Positions 54,311-63,668 of a stretch of 64,000 nt of DNA are shown one piece after another. A program made the position numbers and the translations under genes. The notes beneath the pieces are model-generated. The model worked only from the letters and a program-made list of their open reading frames with translations. It was not told the origin of the DNA and searched no databases. This DNA is from JAWKWH01 sp041397625 (lineage in GTDB: Bacteria; Pseudomonadota; Alphaproteobacteria; Rhizobiales; Rhizobiaceae), in contig JAWKWH010000001.1 in assembly GCA_041397625.1 (NCBI GenBank), positions 558,001 to 622,000 of the forward strand. The letters run 5' to 3'. The first letter of the stretch is position 1. Every line of letters starts with the position of its first letter.

Positions 54311-54796
54311 TCAGCCGGCGCGCAACGCAAAGATCGAACAGGTTTCGGTGCCGACGGCAAGCAGCTTGCCGTTCATGTCCTTCAGCGTCGCTTCCGACAC
54401 CGCCATGGTGCGGCCGCGGTGGATCACCTTGCCTTCGCAGACCACCTCGCCGGTGTCCGGCGTGATCGGCCGCACCAGGTTTACCTTGAATTCGGCCGTC
54501 GCATAGGCCTCGCCCCTGGCAAGCGTGGCGTGCACCGCGCAGCCGAGCGCCGAATCGAGCAGCGTCGCCGCCCAGCCGCCATGCACCGTGCCCGATGGGT
54601 TCAGATAGTCCTCGACCGGCGTGCCGCGAAACACCGCGCGACCTTCCGAAACCTCCGCCAGGTGGTAGCCGAGCACGATGGAGATCGGTGCGACCGGCAG
54701 GTCGCCGTCGATGATCTTCTGCAGCAGTTCAAGGCCGGTGTGGTCCGCGAGTATGTCGGGCGGAATGGCGCCGACCTTGCCGTTTGCATTGTTCAA
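54311..54796 (-). CDS. PaaI-family hot-dog thioesterase
   Basis: A 161-residue acyl-CoA thioesterase. NPSGTVHGGWAATLLDSALGCAVHA is the PaaI active-site segment, with HGG and the acidic Asp on the long helix. It may rescue CoA from dead-end acyl-CoAs of the neighbouring pathway, or be general. It converges with the SDR gene and precedes recO on the same strand. Confidence 0.9.
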   Translation of the reverse strand: MNNANGKVGAIPPDILADHTGLELLQKIIDGDLPVAPISIVLGYHLAEVSEGRAVFRGTPVEDYLNPSGTVHGGWAATLLDSALGCAVHATLARGEAYATAEFKVNLVRPITPDTGEVVCEGKVIHRGRTMAVSEATLKDMNGKLLAVGTETCSIFALRAG

Positions 54797-54809
54797 GGCG
54801 TGTTTCCTT

Positions 54810-55547
54810 TCATCCCGTCGGTTTCAGGGCGCGCGCCACAGCGGCAAGGAAGCCGGCACGCTCTGCCGGCTCGCCGGTTCCGCGCGGCATCCAGACATGG
54901 CGGTCGAAGAAATGGCCCGTCATCGCGAAGGCGGTGGCGATCGCCTCGTTGTCGGCGCGTCCGTGCTCGTCGGAAATGAGAAAGGCGGGCAGCGCCAGCA
55001 TCCTGTCGGCCCAGGGCGCGCCCGCCTGGCGCGACACGGCGCGACCCGATTTCGGCGACACATAGGCCAGGTCGCCCGCCGAACCGGTGGCGGCACAGGA
55101 TGTCAGTTCCAGCCCGAAGCCCAGCTCCTCCAGCATCAGCACTTCGAACTGGGCCAGAAGCTCGGCTGCCGCCTGCGGTTCGTCGAGATGGTCGATGACC
55201 TGCTTGACCGTCCGGTAGAGCCCGTCATGCGGATCGCGCTCGGGCAGCAGCCGCAGATGCGCTGCCAGAAGCTGCAGACCGTAGATGGCGACGGCGGAAT
55301 CGAACAACCGCGCCGCGTTGAGCGCCACCGGCTCGGCCTGGAAGGTGCCGAGATGTTCGTCGAGCCGCGCCCGCCATGTCAGGCCGACCTGGTTGCCGGC
55401 CTGCAGCACCGCCTGCATGCGGCGCGAGCGGCCGCCGCGCACCAGGCCCAGATGGCGCCCGTGCCTGGCGGTGATCGTCTCCAGGATCACGCTGGTCTCG
55501 CCGTGGCGGCGCGTGCCGAGGATTATGCCTTCATCGTGCCATTGCAT
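54810..55547 (-). CDS. recO: DNA repair protein RecO
   Basis: A 245-residue protein that loads RecA on SSB-coated DNA with RecR. The N-terminal OB-fold begins MQWHDEGIILGTRRHGETSVILE, as in other rhizobia, and LVRGGRSRRMQAVLQAGNQVGLTWRARLDEHLGTF is characteristic. A GTG six codons upstream (55565), directly after the era stop, is an alternative start. Last gene of the acpS-lepB-rnc-era-recO run. Confidence 0.95.
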   Translation of the reverse strand: MQWHDEGIILGTRRHGETSVILETITARHGRHLGLVRGGRSRRMQAVLQAGNQVGLTWRARLDEHLGTFQAEPVALNAARLFDSAVAIYGLQLLAAHLRLLPERDPHDGLYRTVKQVIDHLDEPQAAAELLAQFEVLMLEELGFGLELTSCAATGSAGDLAYVSPKSGRAVSRQAGAPWADRMLALPAFLISDEHGRADNEAIATAFAMTGHFFDRHVWMPRGTGEPAERAGFLAAVARALKPTG

Positions 55548-55565
55548 CGGGCGGAGTTTCGCCAC

Positions 55566-56483
55566 TCATCCGGGGAATTCAAGTCCCATTTCGCGGTAGC
55601 GCTCGGGGTCGCCGCCCCAGTTTTCGCGGACCTTGACGAACAGGAACAGATGCACCGGCTGTTCGATGATCTCGGAAAGCTCGCGCCGCGCCGCCGCGCC
55701 GATGGCCTTGATGGTTTCGCCCTTGCGGCCGAGTACGATCTTCTTCTGGCTGTCGCGCTCGACATAGATCACCTGCTCGATGCGCACCGAGCCGTCCTTC
55801 TTCTCCTCCCACTTCTCGGTCTCGACATGGCTGGCATAGGGCAGTTCCTGGTGCAGCCTGAGCGTCAGCTTCTCGCGGGTGATCTCGGCGGCGAGCTGGC
55901 GCAGCGGCAGGTCGGAAATCTGGTCCTCGGGATAGTACCACGGTCCCTCCGGCAGGGCGGAGGCGAGATGGTCGACAAGGTCGTCGCAGCCGGACCCCTT
56001 GAGCGCCGAGATCATGAATGTCCGCTCGAATTCCACCGTCTCGTTGGCCTCGGCAGCAAGCGCCAGCAGCGTTTCCGGTTTGACCCGGTCGACCTTGTTG
56101 AGCACCAACACCTTGGGCTTGTCGACCTGCTTCAGCCCGTCGAGGATCGCTTCGGTCTCGCCGGCGAGCCCGCGCTCGGCATCGATCAGCAGCAACACGA
56201 TGTCGGCATCCTGGGCGCCGCCCCAGGCCGAACGCACCATGGCGCGGTCGAGCTGGCGCCGCGGCTTGAAGATGCCGGGCGTATCGACCAGCACGATCTG
56301 CGCATTGTCGTGGATGGTGATGCCGCGCATCACGGCGCGCGTCGTCTGCACCTTGTGGGTGACGATCGAAACCTTGGCGCCGACCAGCCGGTTGACCAGC
56401 GTCGACTTGCCGGCATTGGGCGCGCCGACCAGCGCGACGAAGCCGGAGCGGGTGGGGGCTGGCGCGTCGTTGTCCGCCGTCAT
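55566..56483 (-). CDS. era: GTPase Era
   Basis: A 305-residue GTPase for 16S rRNA maturation and 30S assembly. G1 is GAPNAGKST, G3 DTPG, G4 NKVD, and the C-terminal KH domain contains VERDSQKKIVLGRKGETIKAIG. The ATG at 56483 overlaps the rnc stop (ATGA). A start six codons upstream is less likely. Confidence 0.98.
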   Translation of the reverse strand: MTADNDAPAPTRSGFVALVGAPNAGKSTLVNRLVGAKVSIVTHKVQTTRAVMRGITIHDNAQIVLVDTPGIFKPRRQLDRAMVRSAWGGAQDADIVLLLIDAERGLAGETEAILDGLKQVDKPKVLVLNKVDRVKPETLLALAAEANETVEFERTFMISALKGSGCDDLVDHLASALPEGPWYYPEDQISDLPLRQLAAEITREKLTLRLHQELPYASHVETEKWEEKKDGSVRIEQVIYVERDSQKKIVLGRKGETIKAIGAAARRELSEIIEQPVHLFLFVKVRENWGGDPERYREMGLEFPG

Positions 56484-57190
56484 CGCCGTTCTCCGGCCCA
56501 CACGCCCTCGCGCACCAGCAGCGCGGTTGCGGCGGCCTGTTCGGCCTCGCGCTTTGAGCGCCCCTTGCCCTGTTCCGGCGCGTGGCCTTCCACCACAGCC
56601 TTCACGGTGAACACCGGATCATGATCCGGTCCGGCGCGGTTCTCGGTCTCGTAGAGCGGGGCGGGCCTGCCAAGGCGATGTGCCCATTCCTGCAATTCGG
56701 TCTTGGGGTCGCGCCGGCCGGCATCGGTGGCGTGGGCGCGTCGGCGCCAGTGGCGTTCGATGAAGCGGCGCGCTGCGTCGAGCCCGCCGTCGAGATAGAT
56801 CGCCGCGATCACCGATTCGATCACGTCGGCGCGCAGGTTCTGGCGCTTGCGGCCCTTGAGCGACTTGATCTCGGTTCCGGTGACGATGAACGTTCCAAGC
56901 CCGATCTCCTCGGCGACCTCGGCGCAGGATTCGCGGCTGACCAGCATGTTGAACCGGCGCGAAAGCTCGCCCTGATCGGCATCGGGAAATTCCGCATGCA
57001 GCATCTCGGCGACGACCAGGCCGAGCACCCGGTCGCCGAGGAATTCCAGTCGTTCGTAATTGCCGTCGGTCGCGCCTTCGGCGCTCGAATGGGTCAGCGC
57101 CCGGACAAGCGCGTCGGTGGAGGTGAATTCATGGCCGACAATCCGGCCGATCTGGCGGCCCGTTTCGGCCGGATCGGCCGGCTTTGTCAT
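56480..57190 (-). CDS. rnc: Ribonuclease III
   Basis: A 236-residue double-strand-specific RNase for rRNA and mRNA processing. The signature NYERLEFLGDRVLGLVVAEML (about 43-63) and acidic metal residues are present, and the double-stranded RNA-binding domain begins at DPKTELQEWAHRLG (about 160). It sits between lepB and era. Confidence 0.98.
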   Translation of the reverse strand: MTKPADPAETGRQIGRIVGHEFTSTDALVRALTHSSAEGATDGNYERLEFLGDRVLGLVVAEMLHAEFPDADQGELSRRFNMLVSRESCAEVAEEIGLGTFIVTGTEIKSLKGRKRQNLRADVIESVIAAIYLDGGLDAARRFIERHWRRRAHATDAGRRDPKTELQEWAHRLGRPAPLYETENRAGPDHDPVFTVKAVVEGHAPEQGKGRSKREAEQAAATALLVREGVWAGERR

Positions 57191-57196
57191 TCCGTG

Positions 57197-57946
57197 TCAG
57201 TCCACCCAGTTGAACAGCCGCGACGGCCGCGCCAGCGACGGCCATTTCCAGATCTCCAGCGGGCTTGCGCCGCCGGCGATCGAGAAGAAGATGATGTTGG
57301 CCTTGCCGACGAGATTGTCGGCCGGCACATAGCCGACATTGAAGCGGCTGTCGGTGGAATTGTCGCGGTTGTCGCCCATCATGAAGAAATGGCCTTCGGG
57401 CACGGTGAACTCGCGCGTGTCGTCGCCGAGCGTGCCCTTGGTCAGGTCGAGCGTGTCGTAGGAAACGCCGTTGGGCAGCGTCTCGCGGTAGACGTCGACC
57501 GGGCCGATGCGCTCGGTGATGTCCTCGTCGTCGATCTGGCCGACCAGTTCGCGCTTGACCGGAACGCCGTTGATGTGCAGCAGGCCGTCCTTGACCTGGA
57601 TCGTATCGCCCGGCAGCCCGATGACCCGCTTGATGTAGTCGACCGACGGATTGGGCGGGAACTTGAACACCACCACGTCGCCGCGCTCCGGATCGCTGCC
57701 CCAGATGCGGCCGGAAAACAGGTTGGGCGAGAACGGCAGCGAATAGCGCGAATAGCCGTAGGCCCATTTGGTCACGAACAGGTAGTCACCCTCAAGCAGG
57801 GTGGGGCGCATAGAGCCCGACGGAATCGAGAACGGCTGGAACAGCAGGGTGCGGATCACCAGCGCCAGCAGCACGGCCTGCACGATGACGCTGATCGTCT
57901 CGACCAGACCGCTTGATTTCTTCTCTTTGCTGTCAGTCACGCCCAT
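57197..57946 (-). CDS. lepB: Signal peptidase I
   Basis: A 249-residue inner-membrane peptidase that removes signal peptides. The membrane anchor VETISVIVQAVLLALVIRTLLF (about 15-36) is followed by the catalytic Ser45 in PSGSMRPTLL and the Lys in DYIKRVIGLPGD. GHFFMMGDNRDNSTDSR is box E. The ATG at 57946 has a GAGG upstream. A longer frame to 58003 exists. Confidence 0.97.
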   Translation of the reverse strand: MGVTDSKEKKSSGLVETISVIVQAVLLALVIRTLLFQPFSIPSGSMRPTLLEGDYLFVTKWAYGYSRYSLPFSPNLFSGRIWGSDPERGDVVVFKFPPNPSVDYIKRVIGLPGDTIQVKDGLLHINGVPVKRELVGQIDDEDITERIGPVDVYRETLPNGVSYDTLDLTKGTLGDDTREFTVPEGHFFMMGDNRDNSTDSRFNVGYVPADNLVGKANIIFFSIAGGASPLEIWKWPSLARPSRLFNWVD

Positions 57947-58047
57947 CTTGTCCTCATTGTCGTCCACCCGCGCTCTCATAGACCTTTGCAATGGCGCCCG
58001 CAACGCAATAGGGCGCGGCGAAACGGCGAATGGGCAGCAAAATCGGG

Positions 58048-58452
58048 CTATTGTTCGACGACCAGCGCCTCGATGATCACAAAAGCCTGGGCCAGCGGGA
58101 AATCGTCGGTGATCGTCAGATGGATCAGCGGCTCGTGGCGTTCCGGCATCATCTGGTGCAACCGCGCCAGCGCACCGCCGGTCAGGTTCATCGTCGGCTT
58201 GCCGCCGGGCAGGTTGACCACGCCCATGTCGCGCCAGAATACGCCGCGCGACAGGCCGGTGCCGAGCGCCTTGGAACAGGCCTCCTTGGCGGCGAAACGC
58301 TTGGCGTAGGAGGCGGCCCGTTCGCGGCGCCGGTCGGATTTGGCCTGTTCGATGTCGGTGAAGACGCGATTGACGAAACGGTCGCCGAAACGTTCCAGCG
58401 ACCGCTCGATGCGGCGGATGTCGATGAGATCGCTGCCGAGCCCTATGATCAT
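58048..58452 (-). CDS. acpS: Holo-[acyl-carrier-protein] synthase
   Basis: A 134-residue 4'-phosphopantetheinyl transferase that activates acyl carrier protein. The two magnesium-binding motifs GSDLIDIRRIE and RFAAKEACSKALGTG are intact. The ATG at 58452 overlaps the DUF2062 stop (58449). The frame is open far upstream, but that is a shadow. Confidence 0.96.
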   Translation of the reverse strand: MIIGLGSDLIDIRRIERSLERFGDRFVNRVFTDIEQAKSDRRRERAASYAKRFAAKEACSKALGTGLSRGVFWRDMGVVNLPGGKPTMNLTGGALARLHQMMPERHEPLIHLTITDDFPLAQAFVIIEALVVEQ

Positions 58453-59054
58453 TGTCCGGCCGCCGCGCCCTTGATCGCCGGCGCGGCGCGTGCCTGCCGC
58501 TCGGCGCGTCGGCGCGCCCGTTCGGCCAGCCGCTTGCGCCGCTGCTCGCGCACTGTCTGCGTCGCCTGCCGCGTCAGAAGGTAGAAGCATATGCCGACGC
58601 CGATGCCGATGGGGATCGAACCGACCGTCATCGGCTTGAGCAGCGGTTCCCACAATTGCGAGAACTCCAGATGGCGCAGCATGGCGCCAACCCTCATCCC
58701 GTCGCCGGGATTGTGCGGCGCGTGCAGGATGAAGCGGCCCGCCTCCAGCGTGGCACCCCAGATGAAAGGAAAAGTCAGTGGATTGCCGATGGCCGTTCCG
58801 AAGGCCGAGGCAATGACATTGCCGCCGATGATCCAGGCGATCGCGGCGGCGATGACGAAATGGAAGCCGATGAACGGCGTGAACGACGCGAACACGCCTG
58901 CAGCCACGCCGGCGGCGATCGCATGGGGAGTGGCTGTCAGCCGCAACACGCGTTTGATGAAATACTGTGCGGAGCGCCAGAAGGAGCGCCTCGGCCACAG
59001 GGCCGTGCGGATGCGCTCCGTGATGTCGGCCGGCTTTCTCCGTCTGAACAGCAT
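58449..59054 (-). CDS. DUF2062 family membrane protein
   Basis: A 201-residue protein of the DUF2062 family: a basic N-terminus, three hydrophobic segments (AIAAGVAAGVFASFTPFIGFHFVIAAAIAWIIGGNV and the later SIPIGIGVGICFYLL), the GNPLTFPFIWG motif, and a highly basic C-terminal tail (RREQRRKRLAERARRRAERQAR-like). Function unknown. The ATG at 59054 is chosen over a TTG four codons upstream. Coupled to acpS. Confidence 0.85.
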   Translation of the reverse strand: MLFRRRKPADITERIRTALWPRRSFWRSAQYFIKRVLRLTATPHAIAAGVAAGVFASFTPFIGFHFVIAAAIAWIIGGNVIASAFGTAIGNPLTFPFIWGATLEAGRFILHAPHNPGDGMRVGAMLRHLEFSQLWEPLLKPMTVGSIPIGIGVGICFYLLTRQATQTVREQRRKRLAERARRRAERQARAAPAIKGAAAGQ

Positions 59055-59346
59055 TAACAACCCCAACCAAGACCGCCAGGCGGTCCGTGACGCCCATACC
59101 TACCGCATCGATCTTAAGCAAAGATTGGCGCGGTGCGCCAAGCATATTGTTTATGCGCCAAGATTGGCTGACCGCAAGTCCGGCGTGGCCACCACGCGCA
59201 TTGCGGTCCGGCCTGCCAGTCGCACGACAAATTTGTCGCCATTGCGGCGCGCGGCCGGATATTGCCGTAGCCAGGCGCATATGGCGGTATGCGGCCGGTT
59301 CCGGAGGCGGCGCGTCGTCGCGCGTCGGGCGCCGCCGCCGTTTCCT
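59055..59346. other. Gene-free stretch between rel and the DUF2062 gene
   Basis: About 290 bases without a credible gene. It holds an inverted repeat TTGGCGC-GGT-GCGCCAA (59125-59141), with a second GCGCCAAGATTGG copy about 20 bases on, and a GC-rich right half with several repeats of GCGGC/GGCGC. In several relatives pyrE lies at this place. No pyrE remnant was recognised. Confidence 0.5.
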
Positions 59347-61584
59347 TCAGCCGTTGGCGCGCTTGACCTCGGAGACGCTGCCGTCTTCGCGAAGCTGCGA
59401 AATCAGCCGGTTGAGGTGTTTCAGGTCCCAGACTTCCAGGTCGATCAGCATCTCGGTGAAGTCGGGTGCGGTGTTGATCATCGACAGCATGTGGATGTTG
59501 GCGTCGTTGGCCGCGACGGTCTGCGCGATATTGGCGAGCGAGCCCGGTTCGTTGATCGCGATGACCGAGATGCGCGCCGGAAAGCGCTCGCGGTTTTCCT
59601 CGTCGATGTCCCAGCGCACGTCGATCCAGCGCTCCGGCTGGTCGTCGAAGGCGGTCAGCGCCGGCGATTGGATCGGGTAGATGGTGATGCCGGCGCCCGG
59701 CTGCATGATGCCGACGATGCGGTCGCCCGGAACCGCGCCCTCGGCCGCGAAGCGTACCGGCAGGTCGCCGCTGATGCCACGGATCGGCACCGCGCCGTCC
59801 TTGCCGTTGTCGCCCTTGGAGGCGCGGGTGCGCCGCGACCGCCGGCCGGGGATCTGGAACAGCATGCCGGCGGCGTTGCGCAGGTTGAACCAGCCTTCCT
59901 CCCTTGGCTTGGGCGGATAGCTGCTGCGTTCATCCTTGTGGTCGGGATAAAGGGCCTTGAGCACATCGGGCGAGGTCAGTTCGCCCCGGCCGACGGCGGC
60001 CAACACGTCGTCGACATCCTTGCGCGCCAGGCGGTGCAGCACGGGCTTGATCAATTCCGGCTTGAACGGGTGGCCGGCGCGCTCGAAGGCCCGTTCGAGG
60101 ATGCGCGTCCCGAGGCCGGAATATTGCCTGCGGATCGCCGCCCGGGATGCCCGGCGGATTGCCGAGCGCGCCTTGCCCGTCACCACCACCGATTCCCATG
60201 CCGCCGGCGGAACCTGGTTGGCCGAACGGACGATTTCCACCTCGTCGCCGTTCTTCAGTTCGGAAACCAGCGGCATGACGCGGCCGTTGACCTTGGCGCC
60301 GACGCAGCTGTCGCCGACGTCGGTATGGACGGCATAGGCGAAATCGATCGGCGTGGCGCCGCGCGGCAGCGCGATCAGCCGACCCTTCGGCGTGAAGCAG
60401 AACACCTGGTCCTGGAACAGTTCCAGCTTGGTATTTTCGAGGAACTCCTCCGGATTGTCGCCTTCCGACAGCGCCTCGATGGTCTGGCGGAGCCAGGCAT
60501 AGGCATTCGTGTCCTTGGAAACCGCATGGCTGGTCGCCTTGGTCGAGCCGTTGAAATCCTTGTAGATCGAATGGGCGGCCACGCCGTACTCGGCCACCTG
60601 GTGCATCTCGCGGGTGCGAAGCTGCAATTCGATGCGCTGGCGCGACGGACCGACGATGGTGGTGTGGATCGAGCGGTAATCATTCTGTTTCGGCGTCGAG
60701 ATGTAGTCCTTGAACCGGCCCGGCACCATCGACCAGGTGGTGTGAACGGCGTAAAGCGCCCGGTAGCAGTCCTCGACGGTGTCGACGATGATGCGGAAGC
60801 CGAAAATGTCGGAAAGCTGCTCGAAGGACAGCGTCTTGGCCTCCATCTTGCGGAAGACCGAAAACGGCTTCTTCTGCCGGCTGGTGACGGTGGCCTTGAT
60901 CTCGTGTTTCTTCAGCAGGTTCTTCAGCGCCGTCTCGATCTCGCCGATGACGCCGCGATTGCTCTCAAGAACCTCGTCGAGCCGCTCGGTGACGGCACGA
61001 TATGCCTCCGGGTTGATGTGCATGAAGGCAAGCTTTTCAAGCTCCTCGCGCATGTCCTGCATGCCCATTCGACCGGCCAGCGGCGCATAGATTTCCATCG
61101 TCTCCTCGGCGATGCGCTGCCGCTTGGCCGGCGGCACATGGTCGAGCGTGCGCATGTTGTGCAGCCGGTCGGCGAGCTTGACCAGCAGCACCCTCACGTC
61201 CTGCGAGATCGCCAGCAGCAGCTTGCGCAGGTTTTCCGCCTGTTCCGCTTTCTTGGAGACGAGGTCGAGCTTCTTGAGCTTTGTCAGACCGTCGACGAGC
61301 TCGCCGATCTCGGCGCCGAACATCTCGTCGATCTCGGCGCGCGTCGCGTCGGTGTCCTCGATCGTGTCGTGCAACAGGGCGATCGCGATCGTTGCCTCGT
61401 CCAGATGCATGTCGGTGAGGATCGCGGCCACTTCCAGCGGATGGGAAAAATAGGGATCGCCCGATGCGCGCGTCTGGTCGCCGTGCTTCTGCATGGCGTA
61501 GACATAGGCTTTGTTGAGCAGCGCCTCGTTGACGTCCGGCTTGTAGCGCTGGACACGCTCGACAAGCTCGTACTGACGCATCAT
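59347..61584 (-). CDS. rel: Bifunctional (p)ppGpp synthetase/hydrolase (Rel/SpoT)
   Basis: A 745-residue long RSH enzyme that makes and degrades the stringent-response alarmone. Hydrolase HD motif is in ALLHDTIEDTDATRAEI (about 70-90), synthetase motifs in FGFRIIVDTVEDCY and NDYRSIHTTIVGP, a TGS domain (about 385-445) and a C-terminal ACT domain (about 670-740). Both active sites look intact, as expected of the single RSH of rhizobia. Start MMRQYELVERV at 61584. An in-frame start further up is less likely. Confidence 0.96.
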   Translation of the reverse strand: MMRQYELVERVQRYKPDVNEALLNKAYVYAMQKHGDQTRASGDPYFSHPLEVAAILTDMHLDEATIAIALLHDTIEDTDATRAEIDEMFGAEIGELVDGLTKLKKLDLVSKKAEQAENLRKLLLAISQDVRVLLVKLADRLHNMRTLDHVPPAKRQRIAEETMEIYAPLAGRMGMQDMREELEKLAFMHINPEAYRAVTERLDEVLESNRGVIGEIETALKNLLKKHEIKATVTSRQKKPFSVFRKMEAKTLSFEQLSDIFGFRIIVDTVEDCYRALYAVHTTWSMVPGRFKDYISTPKQNDYRSIHTTIVGPSRQRIELQLRTREMHQVAEYGVAAHSIYKDFNGSTKATSHAVSKDTNAYAWLRQTIEALSEGDNPEEFLENTKLELFQDQVFCFTPKGRLIALPRGATPIDFAYAVHTDVGDSCVGAKVNGRVMPLVSELKNGDEVEIVRSANQVPPAAWESVVVTGKARSAIRRASRAAIRRQYSGLGTRILERAFERAGHPFKPELIKPVLHRLARKDVDDVLAAVGRGELTSPDVLKALYPDHKDERSSYPPKPREEGWFNLRNAAGMLFQIPGRRSRRTRASKGDNGKDGAVPIRGISGDLPVRFAAEGAVPGDRIVGIMQPGAGITIYPIQSPALTAFDDQPERWIDVRWDIDEENRERFPARISVIAINEPGSLANIAQTVAANDANIHMLSMINTAPDFTEMLIDLEVWDLKHLNRLISQLREDGSVSEVKRANG

Positions 61585-61600
61585 GGGCCGGACACCTTCA

Positions 61601-61642
61601 CGCAAAAGAAAAGGCGTGCCGCACGATCAGATGCGGCACGCC
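61601..61642 (-). terminator. Hairpin terminator between rpoZ and rel
   Basis: GGCGTGCCGCA (61613-61623) and TGCGGCACGCC (61632-61642) form an 11-base stem. On the minus strand the stem is followed by TTTTCTTTTGCG. It should end most rpoZ transcripts just before rel, so rel may depend on readthrough or its own promoter. Confidence 0.8.
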
Positions 61643-61687
61643 GGTTCAAATAGCACGAATCGGTCGGTTGAGAAGCGATCCCGCCGC

Positions 61688-62080
61688 CTAAAAATCGTCG
61701 CTCTTTTCCGGTGGAACCAGGCCCTCGATGCCGGCGAGCAGCTCTTCTTCCGACATGCGGTCGAAGGATACGGTTTCCGGCGCGTCGGCGGCTTCCTCGA
61801 CCGGCAGGTCGCTTGCCGCCTCGATCAGTTCCTCGGCCTCCGGCTCGTCGACCTCGACATGGCGCTGCAACGAGTGGATCAGGTCTTCCTTCAGGTCGCC
61901 GGGCGACAGCGTTTCGTCGGCGATCTCGCGCAGCGCGACCACCGGGTTCTTGTCGTTGTCGCGATCGACGGTGATGTCGGCGCCCTGCGAGATCTGGCGG
62001 GCGCGATGGCCGGCCAGCAGAACCAGGTCAAATCGGTTGTCGACTTTGTCGATGCAGTCTTCGACAGTGACGCGGGCCAT
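61688..62080 (-). CDS. rpoZ: RNA polymerase omega subunit
   Basis: A 130-residue subunit that helps assemble RNA polymerase. The conserved core MARVTVEDCIDKVDNRFDLVLLAGHRARQIS and ALREIADETL is clear. The C-terminal half is long and acidic (DLPVEEAADAPETVSFDRMSEEELLAGIEGL), as in other alphaproteobacteria. The gene precedes rel, the usual rpoZ-rel pair. Confidence 0.97.
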   Translation of the reverse strand: MARVTVEDCIDKVDNRFDLVLLAGHRARQISQGADITVDRDNDKNPVVALREIADETLSPGDLKEDLIHSLQRHVEVDEPEAEELIEAASDLPVEEAADAPETVSFDRMSEEELLAGIEGLVPPEKSDDF

Positions 62081-62335
62081 GGCTGTGCCCCTTTCTTGCC
62101 AGTCTGTTCAGGAAATCGAGCGCGTCCATACCGCGATCGCCGCTACAATTCAAGCCGGTCTCGCGCAGGCGCGCGCCACAAGCGATTGTGAAGGCCGAAT
62201 CTGCCGTTTGCGGCTTGGAAAATGCCGCTCATATCTTTATTTCTTTGATTGGATACCCGTGACACATCATGTCGCGCCTGTTTCAAGGGTATCGCAGATT
62301 TTGAGCCGAACCATTGCAGATGAGGACATTGCCCG

Positions 62336-62926
62336 ATGTTTGATCCGCGAGAAAAGATCGCCCTGTTTATAGACGGCGCCAATCTCTACGCCGCATCCAA
62401 ATCGCTGAATTTCGATATCGATTACCGCAAGCTGCTGAAAAGCTTCCAGGGCCGCGGCTATCTGCTGCGCGCCTACTACTACACCGCGCTCGTCGAGGAC
62501 CAGGAATACTCCTCGATCCGGCCGCTGATCGACTGGCTCGACTACAACGGCTACAAGGTCGTCACCAAGCCGGCCAAGGAGTTCACCGATGCCAGCGGCC
62601 GGCGCAAGATCAAGGGCAACATGGACATCGAACTGACCATCGACGCCATGGAACTGGCCGACGTGGTCGACCACTACGTGATCTTTTCCGGCGACGGCGA
62701 TTTCCGCTCGCTGGTCGAGGCGCTGCAGCGCAAGGGCCGCAAGGTCTCGGTGGTGTCGACCATGCAGTCGCAGCCGCCGATGATCTCCGACGACCTGCGC
62801 CGCCAGGCCGACCATTTCATCGACCTGTCGACGCTGAAGGGCGAGATCGGCCGCGACCCCTCCGAACGTCCGCCGCGCCGCGAGCGGGAGGAAGAGGAAG
62901 AGTTCGAGGACGACGAGAACTACTGA
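62336..62926 (+). CDS. NYN-domain (LabA/DUF88) putative ribonuclease
   Basis: A 196-residue PIN-like NYN protein. Conserved acidic residues that would bind metal are in FIDGANLYAASKSL (Asp13-type), KGNMDIELTIDAMEL and IFSGDGDFRSLVEAL. The C-terminus is strongly charged (ERPPRREREEEEEFEDDENY). Such proteins are predicted RNases, but the target is unknown. The upstream 255-base gap from rpoZ (62081-62335) contains its promoter region and no other gene. Confidence 0.92.
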   Translation: MFDPREKIALFIDGANLYAASKSLNFDIDYRKLLKSFQGRGYLLRAYYYTALVEDQEYSSIRPLIDWLDYNGYKVVTKPAKEFTDASGRRKIKGNMDIELTIDAMELADVVDHYVIFSGDGDFRSLVEALQRKGRKVSVVSTMQSQPPMISDDLRRQADHFIDLSTLKGEIGRDPSERPPRREREEEEEFEDDENY

Positions 62927-62930
62927 TCGC

Positions 62931-63617
62931 ATGGCGGCCGCGCACGAAATCCTGGCCGATCCGCACCGCGATTGCACGCTTTGTCCGCGGCTGCACCAAT
63001 TCATCGCCGGCTGGCGCGTCCGCGAACCCGGCTGGTTCAACGCACCGGTGCCGACATTCGCACCGGTCGACGGCGACGATACGGTGCGCCTGCTCATCGT
63101 CGGCCTGGCGCCGGGGCTGAGGGGCGCCAACCGCAGCGGCCGGCCGTTTACCGGCGATTATGCCGGCGACCTGCTCTATGCCACGCTGGCGCGCTTCGGC
63201 TTGTCGCGCGGAACCTTCGACGCGCGGCCCGACGACGGCGTCGAACTGGTCGGCACGGCGATCACCAACGCGGTGCGCTGCGTGCCGCCGGAAAACCGGC
63301 CGGTCGGCGCGGAGATCAACACCTGCCGCCGGTTCCTGGCCGCCACCATGGATCGTTTCGCCAATCTTGAAGCCGTACTGACGCTCGGCACAATCGCCCA
63401 CCAGTCGACGGTAAGGGCGCTCGGACTGAAGGTGAAGGACCATCCCTTCGGCCACGGACGGCGGCAGCGCGCCGGACCGGTGACGCTGTTTTCCAGCTAC
63501 CACTGCTCGCGCTACAACACCAATACCGGCCGGCTGACCGAGGACATGTTCGTCTCGGTGTTCCAGGATGTGGCCGATCATCTGGGCGCGACCGCCAGCG
63601 GCCGGTCCGGCCGCTGA
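62931..63617 (+). CDS. Family 5 (UDGb-type) uracil-DNA glycosylase
   Basis: A 228-residue DNA repair glycosylase. The active-site motif is GLAPGLRGANRSGRPFTGDYAG, lacking the classic catalytic Asp/Asn, as in family 5. The iron-sulfur Cys residues are in CTLCPRL near the N-terminus, AVRCVPPENRP and NTCRRF. The second active-site motif is in SSYHCSRYNTNTGRLT. It removes uracil and hypoxanthine from DNA. It starts 4 bases after the NYN gene. Confidence 0.92.
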   Translation: MAAAHEILADPHRDCTLCPRLHQFIAGWRVREPGWFNAPVPTFAPVDGDDTVRLLIVGLAPGLRGANRSGRPFTGDYAGDLLYATLARFGLSRGTFDARPDDGVELVGTAITNAVRCVPPENRPVGAEINTCRRFLAATMDRFANLEAVLTLGTIAHQSTVRALGLKVKDHPFGHGRRQRAGPVTLFSSYHCSRYNTNTGRLTEDMFVSVFQDVADHLGATASGRSGR

Positions 63618-63668
63618 CGCCGCTGCCGATCGGTGGTAGGATAAGGCGTATCCGGCACGGACGAGAAG

